7,781 nucleotides of DNA from Bacillota bacterium (GCA_023417975.1 JAEZDX010000210.1:1-7781); one strand, 5' to 3'; shown: positions 1 through 6,958, numbered from the stretch's first letter. Notes: generated by a model from the letters alone, not told the origin. Program-made: numbers and translations.

Positions 1-47
1 GTTTATTATAGTGTTAAGCGTTATAATTATTATCTCTTCAAACATAT

Positions 48-75
48 TTGCCTATTCTTCAGCTTTTGCTATAAT
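48..75 (+). promoter_or_regulatory. Predicted sigma-A-type promoter of glpK (extended -10)
   Basis: A TTGCCT hexamer at 48-53 lies 16 bases before a perfect TATAAT at 70-75. The -10 is preceded by TG and one base (67-69), which makes it an extended -10. The predicted transcription start is near 82-83, giving a leader of about 88 nt before the glpK start. I found no terminator-like hairpin in that leader, so antitermination of the Bacillus GlpP type is not apparent. Promoter strength and start site are inferred from sequence only. Confidence 0.65.
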
Positions 76-82
76 TATGTGG

Positions 83-96
83 TGTAAACGTATTTA
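83..96. promoter_or_regulatory. cre-like catabolite repression operator over the glpK start site
   Basis: The 14-mer TGTAAACGTATTTA matches the Bacillus/Clostridium CcpA operator consensus TGWAARCGYTWNCW at 12 of 14 positions, including the invariant central CG. It begins at or just after the predicted transcription start, where bound CcpA would block initiation. glpK is a classic catabolite-repressed gene in Firmicutes, so the context fits. The match is degenerate in its right half-site (A for T at position 10 and T for C at position 13). Binding is inference. Confidence 0.5.
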
Positions 97-170
97 AAAC
101 ACATATTTTCAACGGCTTTATTTTCAAATGATTATATAAAATAAATTAATAAAATAAAGGGGGAAATTAT

Positions 171-1667
171 ATGCCTAAGTACATTATGGCACTGGATCAA
201 GGTACAACTAGTTCCAGATGTATTTTCTTTAATGAAAGTGGACAAATTGTGAGCTCCGCGCAAAAAGAATTTACTCAAATATATCCCAACTCGGGTTGGG
301 TAGAACATGATCCTATGGAAATATGGTCAACGCAATTCGGAGTTGCTTCAGAAGCCATGGCAAAGCTGCAGCTTACAGCTTCGGACGTGGCAGCTATTGG
401 CATCACAAATCAGAGAGAAACCACTATCATGTGGGATAAAAGAACCGGACATCCTGTTTACAACGCTATAGTTTGGCAATGCAGAAGAACTGCCTCTTAC
501 TGCGACGAGCTAAAAGCTCAAGGCTTAGATAAGCTTCTTAGAGAAAAGACCGGTTTAGTGCCTGATGCTTACTTTTCCGCTACAAAAATAAAATGGATTC
601 TTGACAATGTTCCGAATGCCAGGCAGCTTGCAGTTGAGGGCAATCTTCTTTTCGGAAATATAGATACTTGGCTTATATGGAATCTCACCAAAGGTAAAAT
701 TCATGTAACCGACTATACCAACGCTTCCAGAACTATGTTATTTAACATATATGACCTAAAGTGGGATGATGAAATATTGTCCATATTCAACATCCCTAAG
801 TCTGTACTTCCCGACGTTAAACCTTCCAGCTATATATATGGAACCACACATGATTCCCTATTCGGAGGGCCTATACCTATAGCCGGAGATGCAGGAGATC
901 AGCATGCTGCGCTTTTTGGTCAAACTTGCTTCCAGCCCGGAGCCGCTAAGAACACATACGGCACCGGCTGCTTCATGCTTATGAATACCGGAGAAAAGGC
1001 TGTTGTGTCAAAGAATGGCCTTCTGACTACTATAGCTTGGGGAATAGATGGCAAAATTCAATATGCCTTGGAAGGAAGCATTTTTATGGCCGGTGCCTCC
1101 ATACAATGGCTAAGAGATGAATTGCGTATGATTAAGACTGCCTCTGAATCGGAAAGATATGCCTGTGCTGTTGAAGATACAAACGGAGTATACATGGTTC
1201 CTGCCTTCGTTGGCTTAGGTGCGCCTTACTGGAATCCCTATGCCCGCGGAACCATAGTTGGGTTAACGCGCGGTGCAAAAAAGGAACATATTATTCGAGC
1301 CGCTCTTGAATCCATTGCATATCAAACATATGATGTTTTAAAGGCTATGGAAGAGGATTCGGAAATTAAACTGAAGATATTAAAGGTTGACGGAGGCGCT
1401 TGCGCTAATGATTTTCTCATGCAGTTCCAAGCCGACATTCTAGGCGTTGACGTACAGCGTCCTCAAGTTATAGAAACCACAGCTTTAGGTGCCGCCTATC
1501 TGGCAGGCCTTGCAGTAGGCTATTGGCGAAGCCAAGAACAATTAACCAAAAACTGGTCCATTTCAAATACTTTTAGTCCCTTCACTGACATGACTGTGAG
1601 AGAGAAGTTATTGTCAGGCTGGCATAAAGCAGTTAATAACACTATGTCTCTAGCCTTTGAAGATTAG
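171..1667 (+). CDS. glpK: Glycerol kinase
   Basis: Cytoplasmic FGGY-family kinase (EC 2.7.1.30) that phosphorylates glycerol with ATP to sn-glycerol 3-phosphate, the committed step of glycerol use and a source of phospholipid precursor. At 498 aa it is the usual length. The N-terminal phosphate-binding motif ALDQGTTSSR is at residues 7-16. Glycerol-contacting residues typical of the family are present: Arg82-Glu83 in NQRET, Tyr134 in DAYFSATK, and Asp243-Gln244 in AGDQHAALFGQ. The C-terminal half carries GLGAPYW, DGGACANDF and the ETTALGAAYLAG signature. The start follows AAGGGGG with a 7-base gap. No glpF, glpD or glpP is visible, so the gene appears monocistronic here, with promoter and cre-like site upstream and a hairpin downstream. 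The position of the His phosphorylated by HPr in enterococcal GlpK appears to be Ser here. Assignment is very secure. Confidence 0.97.
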   Translation: MPKYIMALDQGTTSSRCIFFNESGQIVSSAQKEFTQIYPNSGWVEHDPMEIWSTQFGVASEAMAKLQLTASDVAAIGITNQRETTIMWDKRTGHPVYNAIVWQCRRTASYCDELKAQGLDKLLREKTGLVPDAYFSATKIKWILDNVPNARQLAVEGNLLFGNIDTWLIWNLTKGKIHVTDYTNASRTMLFNIYDLKWDDEILSIFNIPKSVLPDVKPSSYIYGTTHDSLFGGPIPIAGDAGDQHAALFGQTCFQPGAAKNTYGTGCFMLMNTGEKAVVSKNGLLTTIAWGIDGKIQYALEGSIFMAGASIQWLRDELRMIKTASESERYACAVEDTNGVYMVPAFVGLGAPYWNPYARGTIVGLTRGAKKEHIIRAALESIAYQTYDVLKAMEEDSEIKLKILKVDGGACANDFLMQFQADILGVDVQRPQVIETTALGAAYLAGLAVGYWRSQEQLTKNWSISNTFSPFTDMTVREKLLSGWHKAVNNTMSLAFED

Positions 1668-1685
1668 TTTTATATGCTTCAACTA

Positions 1686-1724
1686 AAGCCGGTTATCTTT
1701 TCATAATTTAAAGTTAACCGGCTT
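1686..1724. terminator. Hairpin between convergent glpK and ArAE genes
   Basis: The arms AAGCCGGTTA (1686-1695) and TAACCGGCTT (1715-1724) are perfectly complementary. Pairing continues inward to 1700/1710 with a single T-T mismatch, leaving a 9-base loop. It sits 18 bases after the glpK stop and 15 bases beyond the stop of the opposing gene, the normal place for a shared terminator. The U-tract is poor on both sides: the plus strand continues with A-rich sequence and the minus strand has only a short TTT. Termination efficiency is therefore uncertain, although the hairpin itself is clear. Confidence 0.6.
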
Positions 1725-1739
1725 AAAACAAAAAATATT

Positions 1740-2696
1740 TTACTGAATTCTACTACTGAATTCATATTTTATGTTCAGGAATTCCTCCATATCGTTGAGA
1801 AATTGAAAAAGCATTGCTCTGTTTTCAAATTCCTCCCTAGTTTCCGGTAACTTCATTGCTTTATACATTTCTCTTAATGAATTTAAATTTACCAATAGCT
1901 TCTTTGCAGTATTTTTTTCATGAAAAGATTGTGCTACCTCCTCGGTATACTCTGCCATCATATCAGTTTGTTCGTATGTCATAAAAAATCTTTGAAAATG
2001 ACTTCTCATCCTTTTTAAAGTATGAAATTGCTGAAGCCTCATTTCCATATATTCTACATAGTAATTACTGTTAATAAAAAAGTAATTATTCAGATTTCTG
2101 TACGCTCTTGACAGTCCTTGCTCCAACAAATCCCCCAAGTCTTTAAACATCTGCTCTTCTCTAATTGATACACTGTTATCTCTCAGTGCCTTAGCCATAT
2201 GCAGCAAGATTTCCTTCATTAAAATCTCAATACTCCTTTGATCCTCTTTAATTTTACCTTCAAGACTCGGCATGTATAAGTTCAAAATAAGGGCAATGGA
2301 TGTTCCGACTATCATTAATGATATCTCATTTAAAAGAAGCCCCGGTGCAGTTGAACGTTCAACCAACAAATGTGTAACAAGCACAGAGTTTACTACTATT
2401 CCTTCTGCAACCTTCAATCTTGCGGCTAAGGTAATGAATATCATAAGGAACAGTCCGAAGGTCAAGGGATTGTATCCTAATAATATGAATAATACCGGTG
2501 CTATGGCAAGCGCTAAAAAGCTTGCGCCAATCCGTTGAAGCGCCACAGTTACAGACTGCCTTTTCGTACTTTGGGTACTTAATATGGCTATAATTCCAGC
2601 TGCAGCAGCATATTTTAACCCAAGGAAATCAGCTGTTATAATTGCAATAGTGGCAGCTATTGCAGTTTTTACGGTTCTATATCCTATAAACTTCAT
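1740..2696 (-). CDS. Aromatic acid exporter family (ArAE_1/DUF939) membrane protein
   Basis: Predicted inner-membrane protein of the ArAE_1 type found in Firmicutes. Residues 1-142 are strongly hydrophobic with about five or six candidate membrane segments (roughly 8-26, 29-42, 57-74, 77-92, 97-112, 122-141). They end in the LNLYMPSLE junction I associate with this family. Residues 145-318 are hydrophilic, helical-looking and rich in charged residues, matching the cytoplasmic ArAE_1 C-terminal domain. The length of 318 aa is normal for the family. The start is an ATG preceded by AGGAG with a 6-base gap on the minus strand. It is a single-gene unit, convergent with glpK and divergent from the DUF975 gene, with its own promoter. 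The family name comes from E. coli AaeB-like aromatic carboxylate efflux; the substrate of this subfamily is unknown and I do not assign one. Confidence 0.85.
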   Translation of the reverse strand: MKFIGYRTVKTAIAATIAIITADFLGLKYAAAAGIIAILSTQSTKRQSVTVALQRIGASFLALAIAPVLFILLGYNPLTFGLFLMIFITLAARLKVAEGIVVNSVLVTHLLVERSTAPGLLLNEISLMIVGTSIALILNLYMPSLEGKIKEDQRSIEILMKEILLHMAKALRDNSVSIREEQMFKDLGDLLEQGLSRAYRNLNNYFFINSNYYVEYMEMRLQQFHTLKRMRSHFQRFFMTYEQTDMMAEYTEEVAQSFHEKNTAKKLLVNLNSLREMYKAMKLPETREEFENRAMLFQFLNDMEEFLNIKYEFSSRIQ

Positions 2697-2755
2697 GGGT
2701 GGCTCCTCTCACAGCTCGTAGTTTAATCAAGCATAAAATAATTTATATTAATCAT

Positions 2756-2785
2756 ATTATAAAGAGTCAAAAGTCATATTGTCAA
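2756..2785 (-). promoter_or_regulatory. Predicted promoter of the ArAE family gene
   Basis: On the minus strand a consensus TTGACA (plus-strand 2780-2785) and a consensus TATAAT (2756-2761) are separated by 18 bases, one more than ideal. The expected transcription start is near 2749, leaving a leader of about 53 nt. This is the best promoter match in the window. A GTCAAAA direct repeat with a 15-base period overlaps the -35 and spacer. Confidence 0.65.
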
Positions 2786-2908
2786 AATCAATATACTCAT
2801 ATCCAAATATCAATCTAAATTTTTTCTCATTACTCTTTTTTAAATAGAGGAATTTTTTATATTTTCGTAGAATAAATATACTATTCGCTGCAAATTAGGA
2901 GGTTAACT

Positions 2909-3793
2909 ATGCAAGTCAATTATCAAACAATTAAAAGCAATGCGGAGCTTAGATGGCTATCAAGAAATCAATTACGTGGAAATTGGGGCACAGCAATCTT
3001 AGTATATATAATATTTGCATGTATAAGTGGTGCTGCTTCAGGTGTTCTAATTGGTCCCATGACTGTAGGATTAAGCTTTTGTTTCATCAATATGGTGAGA
3101 TATGTAAATATGAGAATAGAGGACGTGTTCGAAGGCTTTAAGAAGTTTGGAACTTCCTTTTTAGCCTATCTGCTGATGGGTATATTCACATTTTTGTGGT
3201 CTCTTCTATTAATAGTACCGGGAATTATTGCGGGATTAAGCTATGCCATGACCCCATATATAATAAACGATAATCCCGGAATATCTGCAACAGACGCTAT
3301 TAGACTCAGCAAAGAAATGATGAAAGGTTTTAAGTGGAAATTGTTCTTACTTCAATTAAGTTTCATAGGTTGGGGAATACTTTCACTTTTCACCTGTTTT
3401 GTAGGACTTTTATGGCTGATCCCTTATGTTATGCTTTCCGAAGCTAATTTCTATGAGAATCTCAGATTTTCTTACGGTTTAGGCTATGCAAGCAATATTG
3501 GCGGTTATAATAATATGAATGGATATAACACTAACACTTATAATGGCGCGAATTATTCCAACAACATGAATGGCTTCAACAACAATTACAATAATTATCA
3601 GAATAACTATAATCCCAATAATTCGAGCAGCGGTAATTACAATAATAATTATTATAATCAAAACAACTACAATACTATGAACGGCAGCGGAATGTATAAC
3701 AACAACGGTGCTGTAACTCCCACTAATGTTAGTGATACAAACAGTACTTTACCGGATAGGGGTGCTAATAATCCTAACAATACCGGACTATAG
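2909..3793 (+). CDS. DUF975 family membrane protein with Asn/Tyr-rich C-terminal tail
   Basis: A 294-aa protein in two parts. Residues 1-190 match the DUF975 family of Firmicutes: an N-terminal LRGNWGTAIL segment, hydrophobic stretches at about 28-64, 83-113 and 145-176, the conserved PGIIAGLSYAMTPYIINDNP region at 104-123, and a family-like WLIPYVMLSEANFYENL ending near 185. Residues 191-294 are low complexity: 39 Asn and 13 Tyr in 104 residues, with Gly, Ser and Thr, and almost no charge (no Lys or Glu, one Arg, two Asp). The start has an ideal AGGAGG with a 6-base gap. The family has no established biochemical role. The tail resembles prion-like disordered sequence; which side of the membrane it occupies cannot be decided here. 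A terminator follows directly, so the gene is probably transcribed alone. Confidence 0.85.
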   Translation: MQVNYQTIKSNAELRWLSRNQLRGNWGTAILVYIIFACISGAASGVLIGPMTVGLSFCFINMVRYVNMRIEDVFEGFKKFGTSFLAYLLMGIFTFLWSLLLIVPGIIAGLSYAMTPYIINDNPGISATDAIRLSKEMMKGFKWKLFLLQLSFIGWGILSLFTCFVGLLWLIPYVMLSEANFYENLRFSYGLGYASNIGGYNNMNGYNTNTYNGANYSNNMNGFNNNYNNYQNNYNPNNSSSGNYNNNYYNQNNYNTMNGSGMYNNNGAVTPTNVSDTNSTLPDRGANNPNNTGL

Positions 3794-3803
3794 CCAACAA
3801 TCC

Positions 3804-3833
3804 AAGGCGTGGATCATACCACGTCTTTGTTTT
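3804..3833 (+). terminator. Intrinsic terminator after the DUF975 gene
   Basis: The 9-bp stem AAGGCGTGG (3804-3812) pairs with CCACGTCTT (3819-3827), with one G-U pair and a 6-base loop. It is followed by TGTTTT, a modest U-tract. It begins 10 bases after the stop codon of the upstream gene and should separate that gene from the C-S lyase gene. Confidence 0.75.
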
Positions 3834-3885
3834 ATAAAGATGTGTACGAGTAAATATAAAAAAAATTACTTAAGTGAGGTGCAAA

Positions 3886-5055
3886 ATGAAATATAACTTT
3901 GATGAGGTCATTGACCGTTCAAATACAAATTGTGTAAAGTGGGATCGAATGGATAAGGATATACTTCCTATGTGGGTAGCCGATATGGATTTTGCAACAG
4001 CCCAGCCAATAATTGATGCCATTCAAAAAAAAGCAGCTGCAGGAGTATTCGGGTATACTTATAAACCTGAAGCCTATTATGAAGCAGTTCTCTATTGGTG
4101 GAATAAGCATTATAGTTTTAAACTGTCCAAAGAATGGGTTGTCTATTTCCCAGGAATAGTACCTGCCCTTTCCATGCTGTTTCGCACCCTCTTAAAATCC
4201 GGAGATAAAGTGATTATTCAGTCTCCCGTATATCATCCTTTTTATCATGTAATAAATAATAATGGCTTTCAAGTAGTAGAAAACCCGCTGATATTTAATG
4301 GTGAGAGCTATGACATTGATTTTGATGATTTGGAAAAAAAGGCATCTGATCCGAACGTTAAGATTATGCTGCTTTGCAGTCCCCACAACCCCGTAGGAAG
4401 AGTGTGGACTCGTGAGGAGCTTACAAGAATAGGTAATATATGCATAAAGAATAACTTGTTGGTTATTGCCGATGAAATTCATTGCGATCTTGTATATGAC
4501 GGTTATACTCATGTGCCTTTTGCATCAATAAATGAAAGCTTCCTTATGAATTCAATAACCTGTACAGCTCCCAGCAAAACCTTTAATATTGCAGGACTGC
4601 AAATCTCCAACTTAATAGTACCGGATGGAGAGCTTAGAAAGAAGATTACCGACGAGATGGCAGTTATGCACATTGAAGAGCCTAATGTCTTCGGAGTTGA
4701 AGCATTAATTGCTGCCTATACTGAGGGAGATGAATGGCTTAAGCAGCTGCTGGAATACTTACAATACAACATAGAATATGTATGCAGCTTTATTGATAAA
4801 GGAATTCCGTCGTTAAAGGTAATCCGGCCTCAAGGCACTTACCTTGTCTGGATAGACTGTCGAGCACTTAATATGAACAGCTCCCAGCTAAATACTTTTC
4901 TTCTGCAAAATGCTAAAGTTCAGATAAATCAAGGAAAAATGTTTGGAGATAATGGAGACGGCTTTATCAGATTAAATGTAGCCTGCCCCAAGACTCTTTT
5001 GATTGAAGGCTTGAACAGAATAAAGAAAGCTGTGGATACTTATATGAAAAGATAA
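3886..5055 (+). CDS. MalY/PatB family PLP-dependent C-S beta-lyase/aminotransferase
   Basis: Cytoplasmic fold-type I PLP enzyme of the MalY/PatB class (cystathionine beta-lyase-type, EC 4.4.1.13). These enzymes cleave the C-S bond of cystathionine or cysteine conjugates to a thiol, pyruvate and ammonia. From the chosen start it is 389 aa, the usual size. Visible motifs are the class-typical N-terminal LPMWVADMDF (about 27-36), SPVYHPF with Tyr116 over the cofactor, HNPVGR with Asn168, ADEIH with Asp196, Schiff-base Lys231 in APSKTFN, and the substrate-carboxylate Arg362 in GFIRLN. I chose ATG 3886 over an in-frame GTG at 3874 because GAGGTG at 3876-3881 overlaps that GTG and is a ribosome-binding site 4 bases before the ATG. 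No methionine or cysteine biosynthesis gene is adjacent, so the substrate is unresolved; some MalY-type proteins also act in regulation. Confidence 0.9.
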   Translation: MKYNFDEVIDRSNTNCVKWDRMDKDILPMWVADMDFATAQPIIDAIQKKAAAGVFGYTYKPEAYYEAVLYWWNKHYSFKLSKEWVVYFPGIVPALSMLFRTLLKSGDKVIIQSPVYHPFYHVINNNGFQVVENPLIFNGESYDIDFDDLEKKASDPNVKIMLLCSPHNPVGRVWTREELTRIGNICIKNNLLVIADEIHCDLVYDGYTHVPFASINESFLMNSITCTAPSKTFNIAGLQISNLIVPDGELRKKITDEMAVMHIEEPNVFGVEALIAAYTEGDEWLKQLLEYLQYNIEYVCSFIDKGIPSLKVIRPQGTYLVWIDCRALNMNSSQLNTFLLQNAKVQINQGKMFGDNGDGFIRLNVACPKTLLIEGLNRIKKAVDTYMKR

Positions 5056-5060
5056 TGCAT

Positions 5061-5116
5061 TATCACAAAACCGCCGCGTGAGTTAAAGCTTTAGCTCACG
5101 CGGCGGTTTTGTGATA
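5061..5116. terminator. Strong bidirectional terminator, 56-bp near-perfect palindrome
   Basis: The sequence from 5061 to 5116 is an inverted repeat with 28-base arms and a single G-T pair (5083/5094). The core is the GC-rich CCGCCGCGTGAG (5071-5082) against CTCACGCGGCGG (5095-5106). It is flanked by AAAA on the left and TTTT on the right, so each strand reads as a GC stem followed by U residues. It lies between the convergent C-S lyase gene and the minus-strand RDD gene and should end both transcripts. The GC content contrasts sharply with the AT-rich surroundings. Confidence 0.92.
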
Positions 5117-5158
5117 TTTAAAGCAAACTATTTATTCGTAACACATGTTTTTAAGATT

Positions 5159-5851
5159 CTATAATTTATCGATATATTCCTGCCATTCATTCAAAATATT
5201 GAGCTCTGTAAATTTTCGAGTAAAATGCAGCTTAATTTCTGCCCTAAGTATTGAAAAGTCTTCCATGCTTGCTCTTCTTTCAAAATATTCTCTTAGAAGT
5301 GCAGACTCTTCCTCACTTATATAGTAACTCAGCTTTTCATCTATAGCTTGTAGACTCTCCAGTGTCAAGGGCTGTGTTTTACCTTCCTCTGCCACCACTA
5401 TTGTAGATGCCAGCATATCCCCAACTCGTTTATGATCTTTTGTAAAAAATATGAGAACTACACCTACCCCATAAATATCAATAAATATACGAAAAAAATT
5501 TCTTATTGCAGAGTGGCTCAAGGTTATAGGCATTCCGTTCTTTCTTATGGTCCTTATATTCAGCTTTCTTTTCCCAAAGGTCATTCCATTCATTGAAAGC
5601 TCAGTAATTATAAAATATCCAAAACTAATAATTCCAAATATTATAATGGATATGCCTAAAATCCAACCATAATACTCACGCCAAAATTCCGGTGATAAAT
5701 AGGCGATCAACAATATTACAATAAACAGAAACACTATAGCCACACCTTGCAGCAGAAAGTCTATAACTGCCGCTGCTGTACGCGAACCTATATCTGCCAA
5801 TGTATATTCTACCTCTATGTTCTCAGGTGTTGTAATTTTTATTTTCTTCAT
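5159..5851 (-). CDS. RDD family membrane protein (MoxR/DUF58-associated type)
   Basis: A 230-aa inner-membrane protein. The RDD domain occupies about residues 15-155: Arg24 and Asp31 in SRTAAAVID start the first membrane segment (about 28-52), a second spans about 64-84, NGMTFGKRKLNIR (88-100) is the usual family loop, a third spans about 120-137, and HKRVGDMLASTIVV (140-153) carries the last conserved Asp145. The remaining roughly 75 residues are charged and probably cytoplasmic, including a LREYFERRASM helix resembling the tail of RDD proteins encoded beside DUF58 and SpoIIM genes. The start ATG has GGAG on the minus strand with a 7-base gap. It is divergent from the SpoIIM-family gene across about 113 bases. 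The molecular function of RDD proteins of this group is unknown; some unrelated RDD proteins are implicated in ion transport, but nothing here supports that assignment. Confidence 0.9.
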   Translation of the reverse strand: MKKIKITTPENIEVEYTLADIGSRTAAAVIDFLLQGVAIVFLFIVILLIAYLSPEFWREYYGWILGISIIIFGIISFGYFIITELSMNGMTFGKRKLNIRTIRKNGMPITLSHSAIRNFFRIFIDIYGVGVVLIFFTKDHKRVGDMLASTIVVAEEGKTQPLTLESLQAIDEKLSYYISEEESALLREYFERRASMEDFSILRAEIKLHFTRKFTELNILNEWQEYIDKL

Positions 5852-5964
5852 AGTACCACTCCAATATAATTTAATTAACCATGCTCGTTACTATTTGTAC
5901 TTATATTCCCTTGGCTGTACACATTTGCTCATTTTTTTGTTAAAATAGATTTGAGGTGAAAATA
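5852..5964. promoter_or_regulatory. Divergent control region between RDD and SpoIIM-family genes
   Basis: This 113-base gap must contain the start signals of both divergent genes. On the plus strand an extended -10 TGTTAAAAT (5938-5946) has TACACA (5918-5923) 17 bases upstream, but the predicted start would fall at the ribosome-binding site GAGGTG (5953-5958), giving almost no leader. I see no convincing -35/-10 pair on the minus strand. No clear sporulation sigma site was recognised. Promoter placement is therefore tentative. Confidence 0.35.
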
Positions 5965-6939
5965 TTGAAAGAACAGCAATTTATCAACATAAATTCAAAT
6001 ACATGGAGAGAGCTGGAAAACCTTACAGCGAAAATCGAAAAACGAGGTATTAAGTCTCTGCCTTCTGACGATATTAAAAGTTTTCTCCGCATGTTCAGGC
6101 AAAGCAGCCACCACTTGGCTTATGCAAGGACACACTACCCTCAAAGCAGCATTATCGCCTATTTGAACTCGCTTATAGGAAGGTGCCATAGTCACATATA
6201 TGCTGTAAAAAAAGTATCTCCGATGGCTTTAATAAAGTATATTACTACGATTTTTCCTAAGCTTTTAAAGGAATGGAAAACATACATCATAGCTTCTTTT
6301 CTATTCTTTTTTGCAGGATTTTTAATAAGCTTTCTTATGGTTCTGTACAGCCCTGATAATGCATCAATGTTTCTTCCTAAGCAATATATCGATTCAGTTA
6401 CCAATTCTCAGCTTGGGGCCAGTCAATGGAATGACGCTCTTATGTCCAGCCAAATTATGGTCAACAATATTAAGGTATCCTTAATGGCCTTTGTGCTTGG
6501 AATAACGCTTGGTGCAGGAACAATTTATGTACTATTCCAGAACGGATATATTTTAGGTTCTCTGGCGGGTTTAGTCTATGTATACTCAGATCCCGTTCGT
6601 TTTTGGTCTCTGATTTTACCCCACGGAGTAATTGAGCTCACTGCGATATTTATTTCAGGTGCTGCAGGCCTTATGATAGCAAAGAGCCTTCTCATACCAG
6701 GAGAGTATACAAGGAGTCACTCATTAATAGACGGAGCAAAAAAATCCGTTTCCTTGATTTGGGGCGTTATATTTCTACTTGTCATAGCAGGTATAATAGA
6801 AGGGTTTTTTACTCCTTTAAACATAAGCTACTATACAAAGCTGTGTTTTGCCGGTTTAACAGCTGTAGTGCTTGCTCTTTACTTTTCTATTCCTTACACG
6901 GACAAGTTGAAAAAGCTTCATACACAGCATGTACGTTAA
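5965..6939 (+). CDS. SpoIIM/DUF95 family membrane protein
   Basis: A 324-aa polytopic membrane protein of the stage II sporulation protein M (DUF95) family. Residues 1-100 form a soluble helical region. Membrane segments follow at about 105-127, 169-190, 195-208, 222-242, 264-282 and 293-309. Family marks are NNIKVSLMAF (167-176), the FQNGYILG loop, PHGVIEL with His220 and Glu224, LLIPG, and GIIEGFFTP with Glu279. Classical B. subtilis SpoIIM, which works with SpoIID and SpoIIP in forespore engulfment, is only about 215 aa. This longer form beside RDD and DUF58 genes is more likely part of the MoxR-associated module than the engulfment protein, so I give no symbol. I chose TTG 5965 because GAGGTG (5953-5958) lies 6 bases before it; the in-frame GTG at 5956 falls inside that ribosome-binding site. 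Confidence 0.85.
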   Translation: MKEQQFININSNTWRELENLTAKIEKRGIKSLPSDDIKSFLRMFRQSSHHLAYARTHYPQSSIIAYLNSLIGRCHSHIYAVKKVSPMALIKYITTIFPKLLKEWKTYIIASFLFFFAGFLISFLMVLYSPDNASMFLPKQYIDSVTNSQLGASQWNDALMSSQIMVNNIKVSLMAFVLGITLGAGTIYVLFQNGYILGSLAGLVYVYSDPVRFWSLILPHGVIELTAIFISGAAGLMIAKSLLIPGEYTRSHSLIDGAKKSVSLIWGVIFLLVIAGIIEGFFTPLNISYYTKLCFAGLTAVVLALYFSIPYTDKLKKLHTQHVR

Positions 6940-6958
6940 AGGACAATAAATAAGCTTC

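Noticed and set aside
83..170. Riboswitch or GlpP-type antiterminator in the glpK leader
   Set aside because: The leader is about 88 nt, AT-rich and shows no stable stem or terminator-antiterminator pair.
2272..2538. Plus-strand 88-codon open frame inside the ArAE gene
   Set aside because: It lies wholly within a well-supported minus-strand membrane protein gene, has no start signal and no recognisable protein features.
2854..2882. Possible plus-strand promoter for the DUF975 gene (TTTTTA and TATACT)
   Set aside because: The -10 is acceptable but the -35 matches poorly, and the start would fall about 20 bases before the ATG. AT-rich sequence gives many such matches.
3479..3661. Minus-strand open frame rich in Ile/Val opposite the Asn-rich tail
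   Set aside because: It is the complement of AAY/TAY codons of the real DUF975 tail. It has no ribosome-binding site, and its composition is fully explained by the plus-strand gene.
3827..3856. Possible promoter for the C-S lyase gene (TTGTTT, 18-base gap, TAAATA)
   Set aside because: The -35 would overlap the terminator's U-tract and the -10 is weak. The gene must have a start signal in this short gap or depend on read-through, but this one is not convincing.
4192..4512. Minus-strand 106-codon open frame inside the C-S lyase gene
   Set aside because: It overlaps catalytic-domain codons of a clear PLP enzyme and shows no family resemblance or ribosome-binding site.
5965..6939. Assignment as the true sporulation engulfment protein spoIIM
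   Set aside because: The protein is about 110 residues longer than classical SpoIIM, sits in a RDD/DUF58 context with no sporulation genes nearby, and the long form also occurs in non-sporulating bacteria.
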